A stretch of DNA of 64,000 nt from Diogma glabrata (GCA_963693315.1 OY856186.1:375271328-375335327); one strand, 5' to 3'; shown: positions 1 to 11,682, numbered from the stretch's first letter. A program made the numbers and translations. Notes: a model not told the origin generated them from the sequence alone.

Positions 1-1940
1 ATCGCCCCCCCGCCCCTAAGATTTTGGTGAAATGATGCCACTGGTCAGAAACTACAACGGTTGTTAGTAGAAATTTCAAATATAACATAGCGTCCAAAAA
101 TAATAAGTCAACTATTTCTAAATAATACAACTTAAAATTTTTATTTACACGATTTAATATTCACAGCGTTTCACGTTACAATTAATCTATTCTGTCCAAA
201 ATAACCTGACTAAATAGTATTTCATCTGTTTTAGAAGAATCGATCGTATTCGGTATAATAATTTTGTACGTTTTCTAGAAAAAAAAACGCAATATAATAT
301 TTAAAAATCAAATATAATACAGATAATTTTTTTGTTATTGTTATTTCCTACCTAGGAAATAATTACAACAAATATTGTATTTGTTTCATAAACATACGAT
401 TGATGATGAAGATTATGAATTTTCTGGTATAGGGGTTTCCTTAATGCTGAATTTTAATTTTATGTTTTATTTCGTTACAATTTTGTTATAACCGTAACAA
501 TATTATTATTTATGCGATTAGTCAATTTATATTTAATTTTCAGTCTTAATTAAATAAATTTCTTCCCCGTTGAGATTTCATTTTTATAACCTAAATTTAT
601 AAGTAAACAAATGTTCAATTAATTAAAATACGTTTTTTTTACTTACTCGTAAAAAGTTATCTTTATTAGAAACGATATTATTAAGGCGATTCATTTTTAT
701 GTCATTTTCATTCTAGATTGAAGATAACCAAACAAAGAAATAAATAAATAATCTTATTAGTTATTTTCTTTGAACATCGTTTTTTGAACTTTAGATTAAA
801 CTTTTGGATTATCTCTGCAAACTATTAAGTCTCGACGTTAATAATTTACAAAATCATTTCGCTTTTAACCTTTCTGAAATTGAACCGATTTCTCTCGACG
901 GAATTTGACTTATATTTAAGAGATACATATTACGTGTTTTTGATATTTTTATAAAGAAAAGCTTTTTTTAAATAAAACAACTGATATAAAAATAAAATTT
1001 TTATTCATTAGAAATGAAAATAAAACTAACAATTAATAGCAAACACTTTTTTCCTAAATTAAATTCACACATCAGATTAGTATTTGATTGGTAGTTTGCT
1101 TTAGTAAAACTGCCTACGCCCTTTTAATAATAAATAACGGAGGAGAAGTGGTGTTAATCACTTTCTTTAGGATGTCAAACCTAAAATCAATTAGTGATGG
1201 AATAAAATAAAGAAAAGTTGATTGAATAAATCGAAAAAACCTTATTCAAAAACCTTTATAGAACTTTTCAACTAATAACTCAATTTGATTTCATATTACA
1301 TCATCATGCTATTTCCTCATTTAAAAAGGTAAAGTTAATTTAAAATTTAGAAGACAAAAATAGTTTTTCGTAGATAAATTTAGTTAAACTTAATCAATAT
1401 TCAAAAATAAAATTGCTTTTCACTTCTACTAATAAAATTTACGTTTTAGGAATTTTAATTATAAAAAAATCAATATATATAGAAAATTGTTTGTTATTGT
1501 CAAACCCACGTGTTATTTACAACAAATACTTGCGAAAAAATGTACAAGTACCTATCGCGCATGCTGCTAAAAATTCCAATACATGCATGTCCTGTGAAAA
1601 AAATAAACCTATTGATGTTTTGTCCTGATGTCGAAAATGTCATTTAGGGTTCAAAAATATGATTAGATACAATTGCTATGTTTATGATTCGTTTATAATT
1701 TGATCAGATTTTCATTTAGATAGAAAACTAATTCTTTTTTATGATTATGTTAATAATGGAGAGGTTTTTCATCTATATTTGACGAAAAACCTAGTTTAAA
1801 TCTCTGGAGGAATTTTGTATTTAACTTCTTTAACGTCACCACACCACAATTGAAAATTGGTATGTGACCACTATTAAAAAAATGATATCAAACTGAAATT
1901 TTTTGGAAATTTTCCCTTTAAGTATCGATAACATTAATAG
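1..1940. other. AT-rich non-coding stretch
   Basis: No convincing gene on either strand; the longest open frames are short and of biased composition. A ~48-bp piece at about 1057-1105 recurs with few changes at 2624-2671 (both contain TCACACATCAGATTAGTA), so part of it is a dispersed repeat. Confidence 0.6.
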
Positions 1941-1948
1941 TAGATTAT

Positions 1949-2043
1949 ACACCAAGGGAGAGAAGTGCATGTTTTCTCCCGAGGTGTATTTGAGTCGCTA
2001 CATATAACTGAGGTAGATAACATGCTCTCTTCCAAGGTGTATA
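1949..2043. repeat. Short inverted repeat (hairpin)
   Basis: The left arm begins ATACACCAAGGGAGAG and the right arm ends CTCTTCCAAGGTGTAT, giving imperfect complementary arms of about 24 bp around a ~45-bp loop. No coding content; could be a very short foldback repeat. Confidence 0.55.
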
Positions 2044-2289
2044 TACTATTTTTTGCACGACCACAGTTTATAATTATGATATAAAAAACTAAATCTTATG
2101 ATTTAAAGAGAATGAAAATTATAATTTTTAAAGTTCATCTTAGTAGGCGGAATTTATTCAAATTTGTATGAATTTATTGTAAATATTCCTGTTTCCATGA
2201 AAACTATCATTGTTGTCATGATTTGTTATTTTTTACTCCTTGGGGAGTAAAAGATACAATCCGATCCCGTAAATAAGGTAGCGGAATTG

Positions 2290-2510
2290 AACATTATATA
2301 CAAAGAGTGCAAAAAAAGTTTACAAGTTACTAGTTGGCGAGTTTAAAAGCTGGAAAGTAGATTGTAAAGGAGCCAACCAATCAAGTTTTTGGGTAGATCT
2401 GCTAGTTAGATAGTGGACATGATTAAACTACGCGAGTTTTATACTAGCTGCTAGTAAACTCGCTGGCTAGGTGATTGTAAACTATATCTTAGTGTCATCG
2501 ATGCTTTACA
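2290..2510. repeat. Dispersed repeat, copy 1 of 2
   Basis: About 210 bp that recur at 5530-5735 in the same orientation, with long shared runs such as AGCCAACCAATCAA and GGGTAGATCTGCTAGTTAGA. Both end in CTTAGTGTCATCGA. The second copy also starts with ACACTAAGAC, so the intact family probably has terminal inverted repeats ending in that motif. Confidence 0.7.
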
Positions 2511-2747
2511 AATTATATTTTGTTTTGGACATCTCTAAAACCAAATCTGCAAAAAATTACGTCTGTGGATGAGTTAAAATTAAAATGTTATTGAACTTAA
2601 AACTAAATTTATTTGGTTCAAAACTTTTTTCTAAATTAATTTCACACATCAGATTAGTATGTGATTGGTATTCAAGATATTATTAAAATTTATCTATACG
2701 ATAGTAATGGATCTAACCATTATTTAGTTTTTTGAGAATTATAAGCC

Positions 2748-3525
2748 AGGAGGCGTTCAAGTATGACGTAATTAGGCTTGACGGAGAAGGGGGTTCTTCA
2801 ATTTTTTCTTAATTTTGTTGGCAATGAGAGTGGGTTTAATATCAAAATTATAAAACAATAAAAATATTTTTAAAAACAATATTTATAATCTAAATTAATA
2901 GTACTATTTTTATTTTATTATGGTTCCGAATTTCTGTCAAATGTCAGACTGTTAAGTGTTGTAACACAAATTGTTAAGCACTTAAAATAGATTTAGAATT
3001 TAAACTATTTTCCCAATTTACATAATCAATGTGGTCTTTACCATGCCGTGCAATAACCTGCAAATTATCATTAGAAGAATAAACATAAAAAGCAGAAATG
3101 TAGAGCCGAAAAAGTTTGCCTAACGCGTAGAGCTAGCTTCTCGACATGCACTAGAATAATTAATGTGCAAATGGAGATGCAAATGGAAACGAAGACGCCG
3201 AAAGGCTAAACGAAGATGATAACATTAATAATCCAATCAAATCTACAAATTTTACCCTTAATTGTGAAGATGAGCTACCAATTGTTTAATGCGATGAACA
3301 ATAAATGATTCTTAAATTTCTAAATTTATTAAAAAACATTAATGCTTTAATTTGAAAAATAATGCAGTCTTTAAAATTTTAACTTGAATATTTAATAAAA
3401 GTTTTGAAAAAATTCTTTCTTATCATTTGGGAGAGGGGGGAGTTGGCTATATTTTTATTTTTGCTTATACAAGGGGGGAACCTAAAATCATACAAAATTT
3501 GTTTTCGTAATACTTGAACGCTCCT
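2748..3525. mobile_element. TIR-bounded element (MITE-like)
   Basis: The left end AGGAGGCGTTCAAGTATGAC and the right end, read in reverse complement, AGGAGCGTTCAAGTATTACG are imperfect terminal inverted repeats. They enclose ~780 bp without an open frame. G-runs lie just inside both ends. No clear target duplication was found, so the exact termini and superfamily are uncertain. Confidence 0.6.
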
Positions 3526-4244
3526 ACACTAGAAATGAATGTAGTCAATTGAATTGAATGCAAATGTGATTTGTAGTTTTCTTCAATATCCATATTTTTG
3601 GCAATCCTTTTATATTTATTACTCTTTTGTTTTTTTTTTTAATTTAAAATGGCTATTTGCTTAAGACAGCTATCAAATACTAATACAATGTGTGAATATA
3701 TTTTAATAACACATTTTTTGCGGAATAAATCAAACAAACTGTTAATGTTTAAGGGTGTCTGGCAGGGGACTACCACGATAGTAAGTGTCTGGCAATGACT
3801 TCTGGTGACGGTGACGTGACTTCTAATACTACCCCGAAGAATATATAAAACAAATTGCCTTTTATACTTTCACGAAACTTTGAAAGCCCATTTGTTATCC
3901 AAACTTCATATGTCGCTAATCGTTTCTACCTCAGTAGGGGTTATGCGCAGAGAAACTTTCAGCTTTTATAAAATAACGAAGGTCTGGCCGTCGCGAGCTC
4001 TTAGTCTATAATGTTAAGATTTTAGTTCGTTTCCAATGAAAGTGTGTTAATTTATTTTCCTTTTTTAATTATTTTGGTAATTACAACAGATTTCTTACCT
4101 GAGAATCAAGGTCCATCGATACGTTCCATTACTTCTACTACCAACATTCTGACTGTCTAGATTTTCATTCAATTATCTTCATTTCAAATTTGTATTGTAA
4201 CTTTTCCACCATGTTATAAATTAAAGCTGCATATTTATATTTAT
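3526..4244. other. Non-coding stretch
   Basis: No gene recognised. A slightly GC-richer patch at about 3760-4010 includes TATATAAAAC near 3842 and could be a promoter or LTR remnant, but nothing downstream supports a transcript. Confidence 0.4.
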
Positions 4245-4806
4245 CCTCTTCCAACTCTTAATTACATCTTTATTTGTATGTTTTTTCCATAACAGTAGTA
4301 TGCATTATTGTATTGTTTTCTTAACCTTTTGAATAATGAACTTAACCTATTGCATTATGAAAATTTTCCTAAAAAGAATAATCATTATGCATATTGTAAT
4401 CATTATTCTGATTATATTACATATTATTTTTCAAATTTCAATTACAAGGCTTTGTTTTTTTCTCAAAAATCAAATTAAGTTAAATTATCTTATTTTTTAA
4501 TTTTTAGTTGAATTTGGTTGATTGTATGGAATGGGATTTTTTTTTTATCATCAGGGGTTTGTTTATCAGAAATTGTTTCCCTCAGTCAAAACAATAAAGA
4601 TTTATTGTTTTAATTGAGAAGAAAAAGTTTCTATATAGATCCTAAATACATCCTCCTCTGTCAGAGGATGAAGAATTGTAATCGATTCGTGTTTAATGAA
4701 TTTTATCTCTTGTAAATTTAAAATTCTCGCTCGAATTTAAATCTGTTGCTTAAGAGTAAACTATGTTATTAAACACTAATTGTTTAAAATACTATTATTT
4801 GCTTTG
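4245..4806 (+). repeat. Duplicated ~560-bp block, copy A
   Basis: Collinear in the same orientation with 8735-9305. Shared landmarks in order are TTTATTTGTATGTTTTTTC, AATGAACTTAACCTATTG, AACAATAAAGATTTATTGTT and GTAATCGATTCGTGT. Several small indels separate the copies. No open frame is conserved, so this is a duplicated non-coding block or an unrecognised repeat family. Confidence 0.75.
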
Positions 4807-4871
4807 TGTTTGTTGGTTTTTTTATACGAAATATTTCTTAAGCTGTTATATTAGCTTTTTCAAACATCTGA

Positions 4872-5398
4872 TTTTTTCGGCAAACGTCTGTAAACTTTGA
4901 ACTTTACAGCCGCTTGAGAGAAGGGTAGAGTTTTACTTTTTTACCTATAATCAAAGCGACTGTAAAGTAACGCCATTCTTATCTTGTTTTAATGGCGGCA
5001 TACACGTCCATACGAGTCCTTCCATATTTTTACGATATTTGATATTTTTTCAAACAAATTGTGTAACTATGACAACAAAAAATAACAAATATTTTGAATG
5101 TATTATGAAATTCTGAATTGAAAGTTTGCTTTGATAAAAAAATTTATTTTTTATTTAATTTATACAAATTAAATGTTTTTTACTTTTTGGACATAATTAT
5201 GACGATAATAAATCATATTTATAAAAATTTTGACGTATTAATTTCATATTTATAAAAAATTTAAACGTTTGCCGAAAAAATAGTGTACTTAATTCGGATC
5301 TAAAGTGACTTTTTGTGTTTTTGCTTCTAATTGTCAAACTATCGACTCAACACAAACAATAGCACTTTAGTTCCTAATTAAATAATATACTATTGCTT
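4872..5398. mobile_element. Composite TIR repeat, copy A (pair with 34331-34858)
   Basis: TTTTTTCGGCAAACGT at the left pairs with ACGTTTGCCGAAAAAA ending near 5280. Directly after it comes a second inverted repeat (5281-5398) with GCTAAAGTGACTTTTTGTGT-like and ACACAAA...CTTTAG-like arms, ending AATAATATACTATT. The same two modules in the same order recur at 34331-34858, so they move or duplicate as one unit. Non-coding. Confidence 0.65.
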
Positions 5399-5529
5399 TT
5401 AATTTGTAAGAAAAAATATTCGTCTGGAAATTTTACAAAATGTTTTGTAAAAAAATGGTATCAAAAGACAAAATACTTTACAGCCTCTTTTGAGTCTAGT
5501 CGTGATAAAACAAAAATAAAAATTACTAA

Positions 5530-5735
5530 GCATCGAAGACACTAAGACAGTTTACAAGCTGCTATAGTTGACGAGTTTAAAAGCTGTCGAGTAGATTGTA
5601 AAGTAGCCAACCAATCAACTTTTTGGGTAGATCTGCTAGTTAGATACTGAACATTGTTACACTAGGCAAGTTTACCAGTTGCTAGTTAACTCGCTGGCTA
5701 ATAGATTGTAACGCTCTTAGTGTCATCGAGGCTTT
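5530..5735. repeat. Dispersed repeat, copy 2 of 2
   Basis: Copy of 2290-2510. It begins GACACTAAGACAGTTTACAA and ends CTCTTAGTGTCATCG, so its ends are inverted relative to each other (ACACTAAGA / TCTTAGTGT), as in a MITE of about 205 bp. Confidence 0.65.
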
Positions 5736-5949
5736 AGAAACAATACAATATAGGAAAAAAGTTTGACTATACCTAAACTAGAAAATTGTTAAGAAAACGC
5801 GGATCAACATAGAAAACGGTGAATAGTGCCACAGTGAAGCGTCTTGTAAAGAACGAGCCACATGTAGTATAGTATGCCTATGCAAACTGACGCAGATCTG
5901 GTGTCATGATTTGGAAAAATACGAATCAGTTTAGGCCTGTTGTAGATAA

Positions 5950-6830
5950 TTTTTTCAGTTTTTTTAACATAAATGATGCGGATCTATGCGGTGATATTCT
6001 TCTTTTCCCTTTTAGATTTGAATATCAGCTTGGCTGTCCTTAAAGGTTTTGGAATATGTCCAAGTACTAAACAAATTCTAAAGATATACATAAGATAAGG
6101 TAAAAGCTATTTCTGCACCTTTTGCACATTCTTAATAATTTGTATGGTTGGAAGGTAGATGCATGCCACTTAATACGCTACTGTTATTAGTGTGGTAACA
6201 GTTCGGCGGCCTTTTGCTTTATTACTTATTAGCTAAGCCTAATTTCTCACGTCTGCTACCTGGACATTTATGCCTCCACAAATCCTGCCCCGTAAACGTT
6301 CTCTCCAGCATTTTGAGCAAAGTCTTAAACTAAGAACCGAATTCTGAATTCATTATTAAGAGTGGTTGTAGCATCCAATGAAAAGCATAGACTTCTCACC
6401 ATGTGTAATCGTTTCGTAAGTTTTATCCTAGTTTCCAGGTGCTTCATTATGTTTAGACAAAACCACGTCGACTTTCTCTCTTCTGGGCTCGTTTACATGA
6501 ATAGCCTGACTCGCCACCCAACTTGCTACTGTTCTAATATATATGTGAAGATTCTCAAAATAATTTTCTCAAATATCTAAAAAATTTTTAGAGGCTGCTT
6601 ATAGCGAACAAAAAGTTGCGTAATTTACGCTCCTTGTTGAAACTTTCCATCTCCTTACATCTTCTCTTCGACCATTCTCATTTTGTTCATCTAAATAATT
6701 GTAAAGCTGCTTTTTTGTTGGATCTGGTATACGTCAAGACAAGCTTGAGACTTCCAGAGTTTTTGAATGTGATTTTTCGGATGTTCAATCATTACTCTAG
6801 TAGTGCTTAGGACATTTTGAGGTAGAAATA
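5950..6830 (-). pseudogene. Possible decayed LINE reverse transcriptase fragments
   Basis: On the minus strand, near 6070-6015, one frame reads GHIPKPLRTAKLIF, which resembles the conserved start of LINE reverse transcriptases. A second patch near 6330-6300 reads LLKMLER. The two patches are not in the expected order and the region is full of stops, so this is either a rearranged remnant or partly chance. The open frames on the plus strand here match nothing recognisable. Confidence 0.25.
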
Positions 6831-7047
6831 TGTTGTGATATTTAATCAATATGGAACATCAGAGGTACTATATAACTATACTATTGAGAAATAGTAGATT
6901 TTTATACAAGTGGTGAAAACGTCTCTTTTTGCGTGACTGAACGGTTTATTTGTTTGTTTGGTATAAGTTCAGGAACGCAAAAACGTTTTTACCACGCGTA
7001 GAAAACGCTATTTTTTCTACGCTTGTAAATATAAATGATAATATTTA

Positions 7048-7314
7048 CAAATTCATCTACTAAAAACTTACAAAACTACATATCTAAATTTGACTGTGTA
7101 AAAAATAAACAAGATTGTATTTATATATAGTATTTTTACCAGTGTAAAATAATGTTATTATTGTGTTCGCCTACAGATGGAATAATAACAAGCGAACACA
7201 ATAATAACATTATTCTACACTGGTAAAAATGCTATATATAAATACAATCTTGTTTATTTTTTACACTGTCAAATTTGGCTATGTCGTTTTGTAAGTTTTT
7301 AGTAGATGAATTTG
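7048..7314. repeat. Near-perfect palindrome, 123-bp arms
   Basis: The left arm 7048-7170 and right arm 7192-7314 are reverse complements with only a few mismatches and enclose a 21-bp spacer. The outer ends are CAAATTCATCTACTA / TAGTAGATGAATTTG and the inner ends GTGTTCGC / GCGAACAC. Non-coding; probably a foldback MITE. Confidence 0.85.
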
Positions 7315-7956
7315 ACAATATGAATAATGAAAATAGTTCATATATTTTCTCTAAAAACTTTTACAGATGTTACAGATATTTTTTTTTACCGACTGGAAGT
7401 CATCGTTTAAAGTATAAATTTAAAAAATTGTAGGTAAAGTTTCAATTAAAAACAAATAAAAATAAATTTTTTAATAAAATTTATTTATTTATTTAATAAA
7501 TTTTTTTTTATTTTTTTTGGGCGGAAAGAACTCAGAGAATATATTTTATATCTGACAGTTAATTATCGGAGGAAAAAATTATACGATATATCTGATACAA
7601 ATTTTATTTTATCGCTCCTTTTTCTTTGATATAGAAAAAAAACACACTCATTTTTAGTTTAATTAATTAATTACACACAATTGATATAATGATTAGTTTC
7701 AATTCGATTCGATCGAATATTCAAAATATTCAATCCCTTTAAAATACTGCGATATTGACAGAAATAAACACAGCAACCGAAACAACAACAGAAACAGTAA
7801 ATCAAATTCAATCTCAAATATTCAATTCTTTAAATAACCCCCACCTGTAGGCGACCACCGAAACTTGTTTACTTTCAGTCCTAGACACTGAAAACATTTT
7901 CAGTCACTACTTAGAAAAAGTTTCCCTTTCACATAGGTTTTACTATGTATATGTAT
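7315..7956. other. AT-rich non-coding stretch
   Basis: Runs of T and A and short low-complexity patches; nothing gene-like seen on either strand. Confidence 0.5.
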
Positions 7957-8683
7957 TAGACTGGTCGTTAAAAACTAAATCTTCCGAGACGCCCCCTAGA
8001 AAAATTCTTTGTGGTCAAAAAACCACAACGGCATTATTTTTTTTTTTCAAATCAAAGGAACACGTGCCGCAAAATCGTCGAAGTTGATTTTTTGAAAAAT
8101 TCGTAGATTTTTTCAAATATGCAGATGTCAAAAAAAATCGCAAAATCATTTTTGTAGAAAATTTAATTCTCTACAAAAAAGTCCAAGTCATTTTTTCCCG
8201 AAAACTTAAAGTTCACATGATATTTTGAAAATGAAATTGTAAGTTTTCGTAATTTTTAAAAAACATAAAAAATAAAGATGACGAAAAAGTCCTAACTTTC
8301 TTCTTATGCTATAAAATGAAATGTATAAAAAAATAATCGTGACAAAAAAAATCAAAATCAGCATTTTCATCATTTGGTTTTACGAGTTTCGAAGAATTTC
8401 AAGTTTTATTTCAAAATATCATCAGAAATATAGGTTTTAGGAAAAAAATGATTTGGACTTTTTTTGTAGAGAATTAAATTTCCTAAATGATTCGACTAAG
8501 TGATTTTTTTGACATCTGCATATTTTATGAGATATTAACAATTTTATCAAAAAATAAACTTCGATGATTTTGCGGCACGTGTTCTTTTGACTTAAAAAAA
8601 GAAATAGCGCCGTTGTGGTTTTTTGACCACAAAGAATTTTTCTAGGGGGCGTCTCGCAAAATTTAGTTTTAACGACCAGTCTA
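7957..8683. mobile_element. hAT-type foldback MITE with 8-bp target duplication
   Basis: The ends are TAGACTGGTCGTTAAAAACT and its inverted counterpart ending TTTTAACGACCAGTCTA. Flanks are ATATGTAT (7949-7956) and ATATGTAC (8684-8691), an 8-bp target duplication with one change. Inverted similarity continues far inward, including CCGCAAAATCGTCGAAGTT-like arms, so most of the element folds on itself. No transposase; non-autonomous. An 8-bp duplication is typical of hAT. Confidence 0.85.
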
Positions 8684-8734
8684 ATATGTACATTAAAAAC
8701 ACATTTTCGTAGCTTGAAGTAGAAAAATACCTTT

Positions 8735-9305
8735 ATTCTCTTCCATTTAATTATATCAGCTTTATTTGTATGTTTTTTCGATAATAATAGTATGTATTAC
8801 TGTATTGTTTTCTAACCTATAGCCTAATGAACTTAACCTATTGTCTAATGAAAATTTTCCTATAAAAAAATTATCATTATTCAATTGGTATGATTCCAAT
8901 TGGTCAAATTGTTTTGATTTCATTAAAATTATTTTCAAATTATAATCACAATTGCTTTGATAAGTTTTGTTCAAAAATCAAATTTTAACTTAAATTCTCT
9001 TATTTCATTTAGTTGAAGTTGGTTGATTGTATAATATGAGGTTTTTTATCAGCAGGGTTTTTTTTAATAAGAAATTTGATATATCAATTAAAACAATAAA
9101 GATTTATTGTTTTAATTGAAGAAAATGGTTTTATTTTTTATAATACACAATTCTTTGTCAGAGATTAAAGTATTGTAATCGATTCGTGTATAATGAATTT
9201 TATTCCCTCGCAAATTAAAATTCTCGCTCAAATTTTAAACTTTTGCTTGAGAATAAACTATTTCATTATACACTCATTGATTAAACTACTATTTTTTATA
9301 TCTTG
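8735..9305 (+). repeat. Duplicated ~560-bp block, copy B
   Basis: Second copy of 4245-4806, same orientation, 4.5 kb downstream, with several small indels. It lies immediately after the hAT MITE and shortly before the inferred promoter of the PP1 regulatory-subunit gene. Confidence 0.75.
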
Positions 9306-9589
9306 CTTTAACTATGTTGTTATTCTAAATAAAGAATTTGCGTTATAGTTGATAATAAAAGTTAATCATTTACAGGAAATAGTTCGAACAAATGTGATAA
9401 CACCTCAACAACTCTGACGTATTTTAACATTTAAAGTAAACATTTTACTCTACGTATTTCAGCCGTATGATCTCGGGCGATCACAATTACGTAGCGGAGA
9501 AATTAAAATTAACCTACGTAAAGAAAATTGATGCTATTTTCCACTTACTTGCGACTAATTTTAAGTAAAAACTTGTATTTTGTCAAGAG

Positions 9590-9597
9590 TATATAAG
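9590..9597 (+). promoter_or_regulatory. Candidate TATA box of the PP1 regulatory-subunit gene
   Basis: TATATAAG sits about 290 bp upstream of the first coding ATG. It would place a start site near 9620 and allow a short non-coding first exon ending before a GTGAGG donor at 9665, spliced to the clear acceptor at 9866-9867. The inferred leader contains a minimal upstream ATG-TAA pair near 9653. Inference from sequence only. Confidence 0.35.
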
Positions 9598-9882
9598 TAG
9601 GTTGGTTAATTATTTTATTGTGTTTGCATATATACAAAAATATAAGCACTTGATGTAATCAACTGTGAGGAAAAAAATGTCGTTTGTCTTGCAAATAGCA
9701 TTAATAGTTATTTTTGATGCTGTGGCTATAATTAAATATTGTATTCAGAATTTTGTTTTGTTTGAAAAAATAGTATTTGATTTAATTGGTGTAGTAGTTT
9801 ATCCATACCATCCCTTCATTTTGTTAATTTGTAATATTAATTTAAAAAAATATTTATTGTTTTGCAGGAGAGATTACATTCC

Positions 9883-10023
9883 ATGAGCGCCTCGAGCGAA
9901 CAAACAGGAAGTGAAAGGCCTTGTGGACTATCGTTTCTATTACCCATTGGCATGTCTTGCCGAGGACGAGCAGAGACGTTTGCAAAGAGACTTCAGTCAC
10001 GGCTTAGAACGCTTGGCACACAA
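9883..10023 (+). CDS. PPP1R3: PP1 glycogen-targeting regulatory subunit, first coding exon
   Basis: Encodes 47 residues beginning MSASSEQTGSERPCG and ending RTLGTQ. It contains a low-stop, basic segment (LSFLLPIG followed by RGRAETFAKRLQSRLR) that differs sharply from the surrounding AT-rich DNA. A pyrimidine tract and AG at 9866-9867 open the exon; the ATG at 9883 is the first in frame inside it, although the exon is open back to the acceptor, so an upstream start is not excluded. The donor GTAGGC begins at 10024. The reading phase (0) matches the next exon at 15055 exactly. Joining the two gives a 602-residue protein. The join is inferred; additional small exons inside the intron cannot be ruled out. 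Confidence 0.75.
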
Positions 10024-10379
10024 GTAGGCATTTTAAAGTTTTTATTTTATTGATTAAGTCTTGTAATATTTCCGATTATATTGATACGAATTTTGTTTCC
10101 ATAAATATGTAAATAGATGTGAAGAAGAGTCGACATCGAAGGATCGAAAATACTATGTTGCTATTAACGCTGGTTGCTACAAGTCAATTATCCCTACAGT
10201 ACAGTGTTTGAAATTTATAACTAAAAACTCTTTAATGTCAACAGAATCGATAGGATATGTTTTGGAAGTCTCTTTGTGCAATGAACATATCACCATTGTC
10301 TCAATGTCTTATTTTTTGTCAGCACTGAGCTGATCTTGAAAGTTATACCGTCCAAATTACACTCCCCCACACCCTTTCC

Positions 10380-10760
10380 CGTCTCAATTTTTCCCTTGTT
10401 TTAGTTGAAGCAGTTGAAGATGATGAAGATGGTGAACCTCAAGGGTCACTTGTCTGATTAGACCGTGATACGGGACTTGGCGAACCCGAGGTACCTGAGC
10501 TATAGTGGGCTCTAGCCTGCTTTTGCAAACCGTAAACCTGTTGTCATGTCTAGCGGGAACGGAGACCTTGGCTTAGCCGCCCAGGTCGCGGGAATGTGCT
10601 CCCTTATTAGTAGCCTCTGGTGGGTATGCACTAGAGAGGACTCATGTAGGTTTAAACCATGAAAAAACCAGTACCCTCTGGGCACCTGTCGCCCCCAGTT
10701 GTATATAGACTTCTAACAGGTATAGACGAAGGCCTGTTGGTGACGTTTATTGCGTCTTAG
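10380..10760 (+). other. GC-richer block, possibly 5' part of the intronic LINE
   Basis: Base composition contrasts with the AT-rich surroundings and the block lies directly upstream of the endonuclease-like region. Frames are broken by stops and no domain was recognised. The 5' UTR or ORF1 of the adjacent LINE is the simplest guess. Confidence 0.35.
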
Positions 10761-11121
10761 CTCGTTTGAACAATATGGATAAATATGTTAGTAACCTTTT
10801 ACATTTTTTAAAAATTTTGTTTTCACCTGTTTATTATTTCTTACATCCTATCATGAAATATTGGCCTATATCATATTTTATTATATGATAGGATTTATGG
10901 TTTAGTTACCCATTCTTAAAACAAATTATATTTTGATTAAATGACTATTACATTTGATAAAAAATTTTAAATACACATCCAAAATATTTATGGATTGAAT
11001 GCCAACCAACGACGTGCAACATCATCTCCAGCACGACCAACCGCATATTCTTTTTCTTACAGAAACACAAGTTTCTGAAAACTATCCTTATGACGTAACA
11101 CTAAATCCTAAATATGTGCAT

Positions 11122-11428
11122 TAGGGTGGCCCTTAGAAAAAAAATTTTAATTTTTTGTGTGGCACCCTCCATTTTCGTGTCAATAGCCATAAAAAAATTA
11201 TTTGCAAAATTTGAAATCAATCGTTTAATTATAAGACCCCTGGCCACTTAAAGTTGACCAGAACAAAACCTCTCAACTCTAAGTGGCTGGAGGCACGCCT
11301 TAGAGTTAAACGATTGATTTCAAATTTTGCAAATAATTTTTTTATGGCTATTGACACGAACTAGGAGGGTGCTGCAAACTGTACAATGCAAAAAAAAAAA
11401 TTCTAGAGTAACCTAAGGGCCAACCCTA
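11122..11428. mobile_element. hAT-type MITE nested in the LINE endonuclease, exact 8-bp TSD
   Basis: The termini TAGGGTGGCCC... and ...GGGCCAACCCTA are flanked by an exact 8-bp duplication ATGTGCAT (11114-11121 and 11429-11436). The interior is a long inverted repeat (arms around CAATAGCCATAAAAAAATT and its complement), so the 307-bp element folds into a hairpin. Removing it with one duplication restores a continuous LINE endonuclease frame around the site, which dates this insertion after the LINE. Confidence 0.93.
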
Positions 11429-11682
11429 ATGTGCATACATTCATGAGAGTGTTGCATATAAACGCTTTCCAAATTATGAAGTATATGGTGATGGCTACAG
11501 CACAGTAGTATTAAAGGTTTGTCTACCTGAAATGTCTTTTTTCACAATAGCTCTATACGGTCCCCAAACAAACATAATCCTAATTTTTTTAATCTCTTGA
11601 CTAATGTTGTCGACGAAATTAGAGCACAATTTCAAAATTGTGAGGTTATCGTTACCGGTGACTTCAACGTCCACAACAAATT

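Noticed and set aside
9665..9886. 73-codon frame starting at the GTG before the PP1 subunit exon
   Set aside because: It runs through a probable 5' UTR intron, is hydrophobic and AT-driven, and crosses a good splice acceptor.
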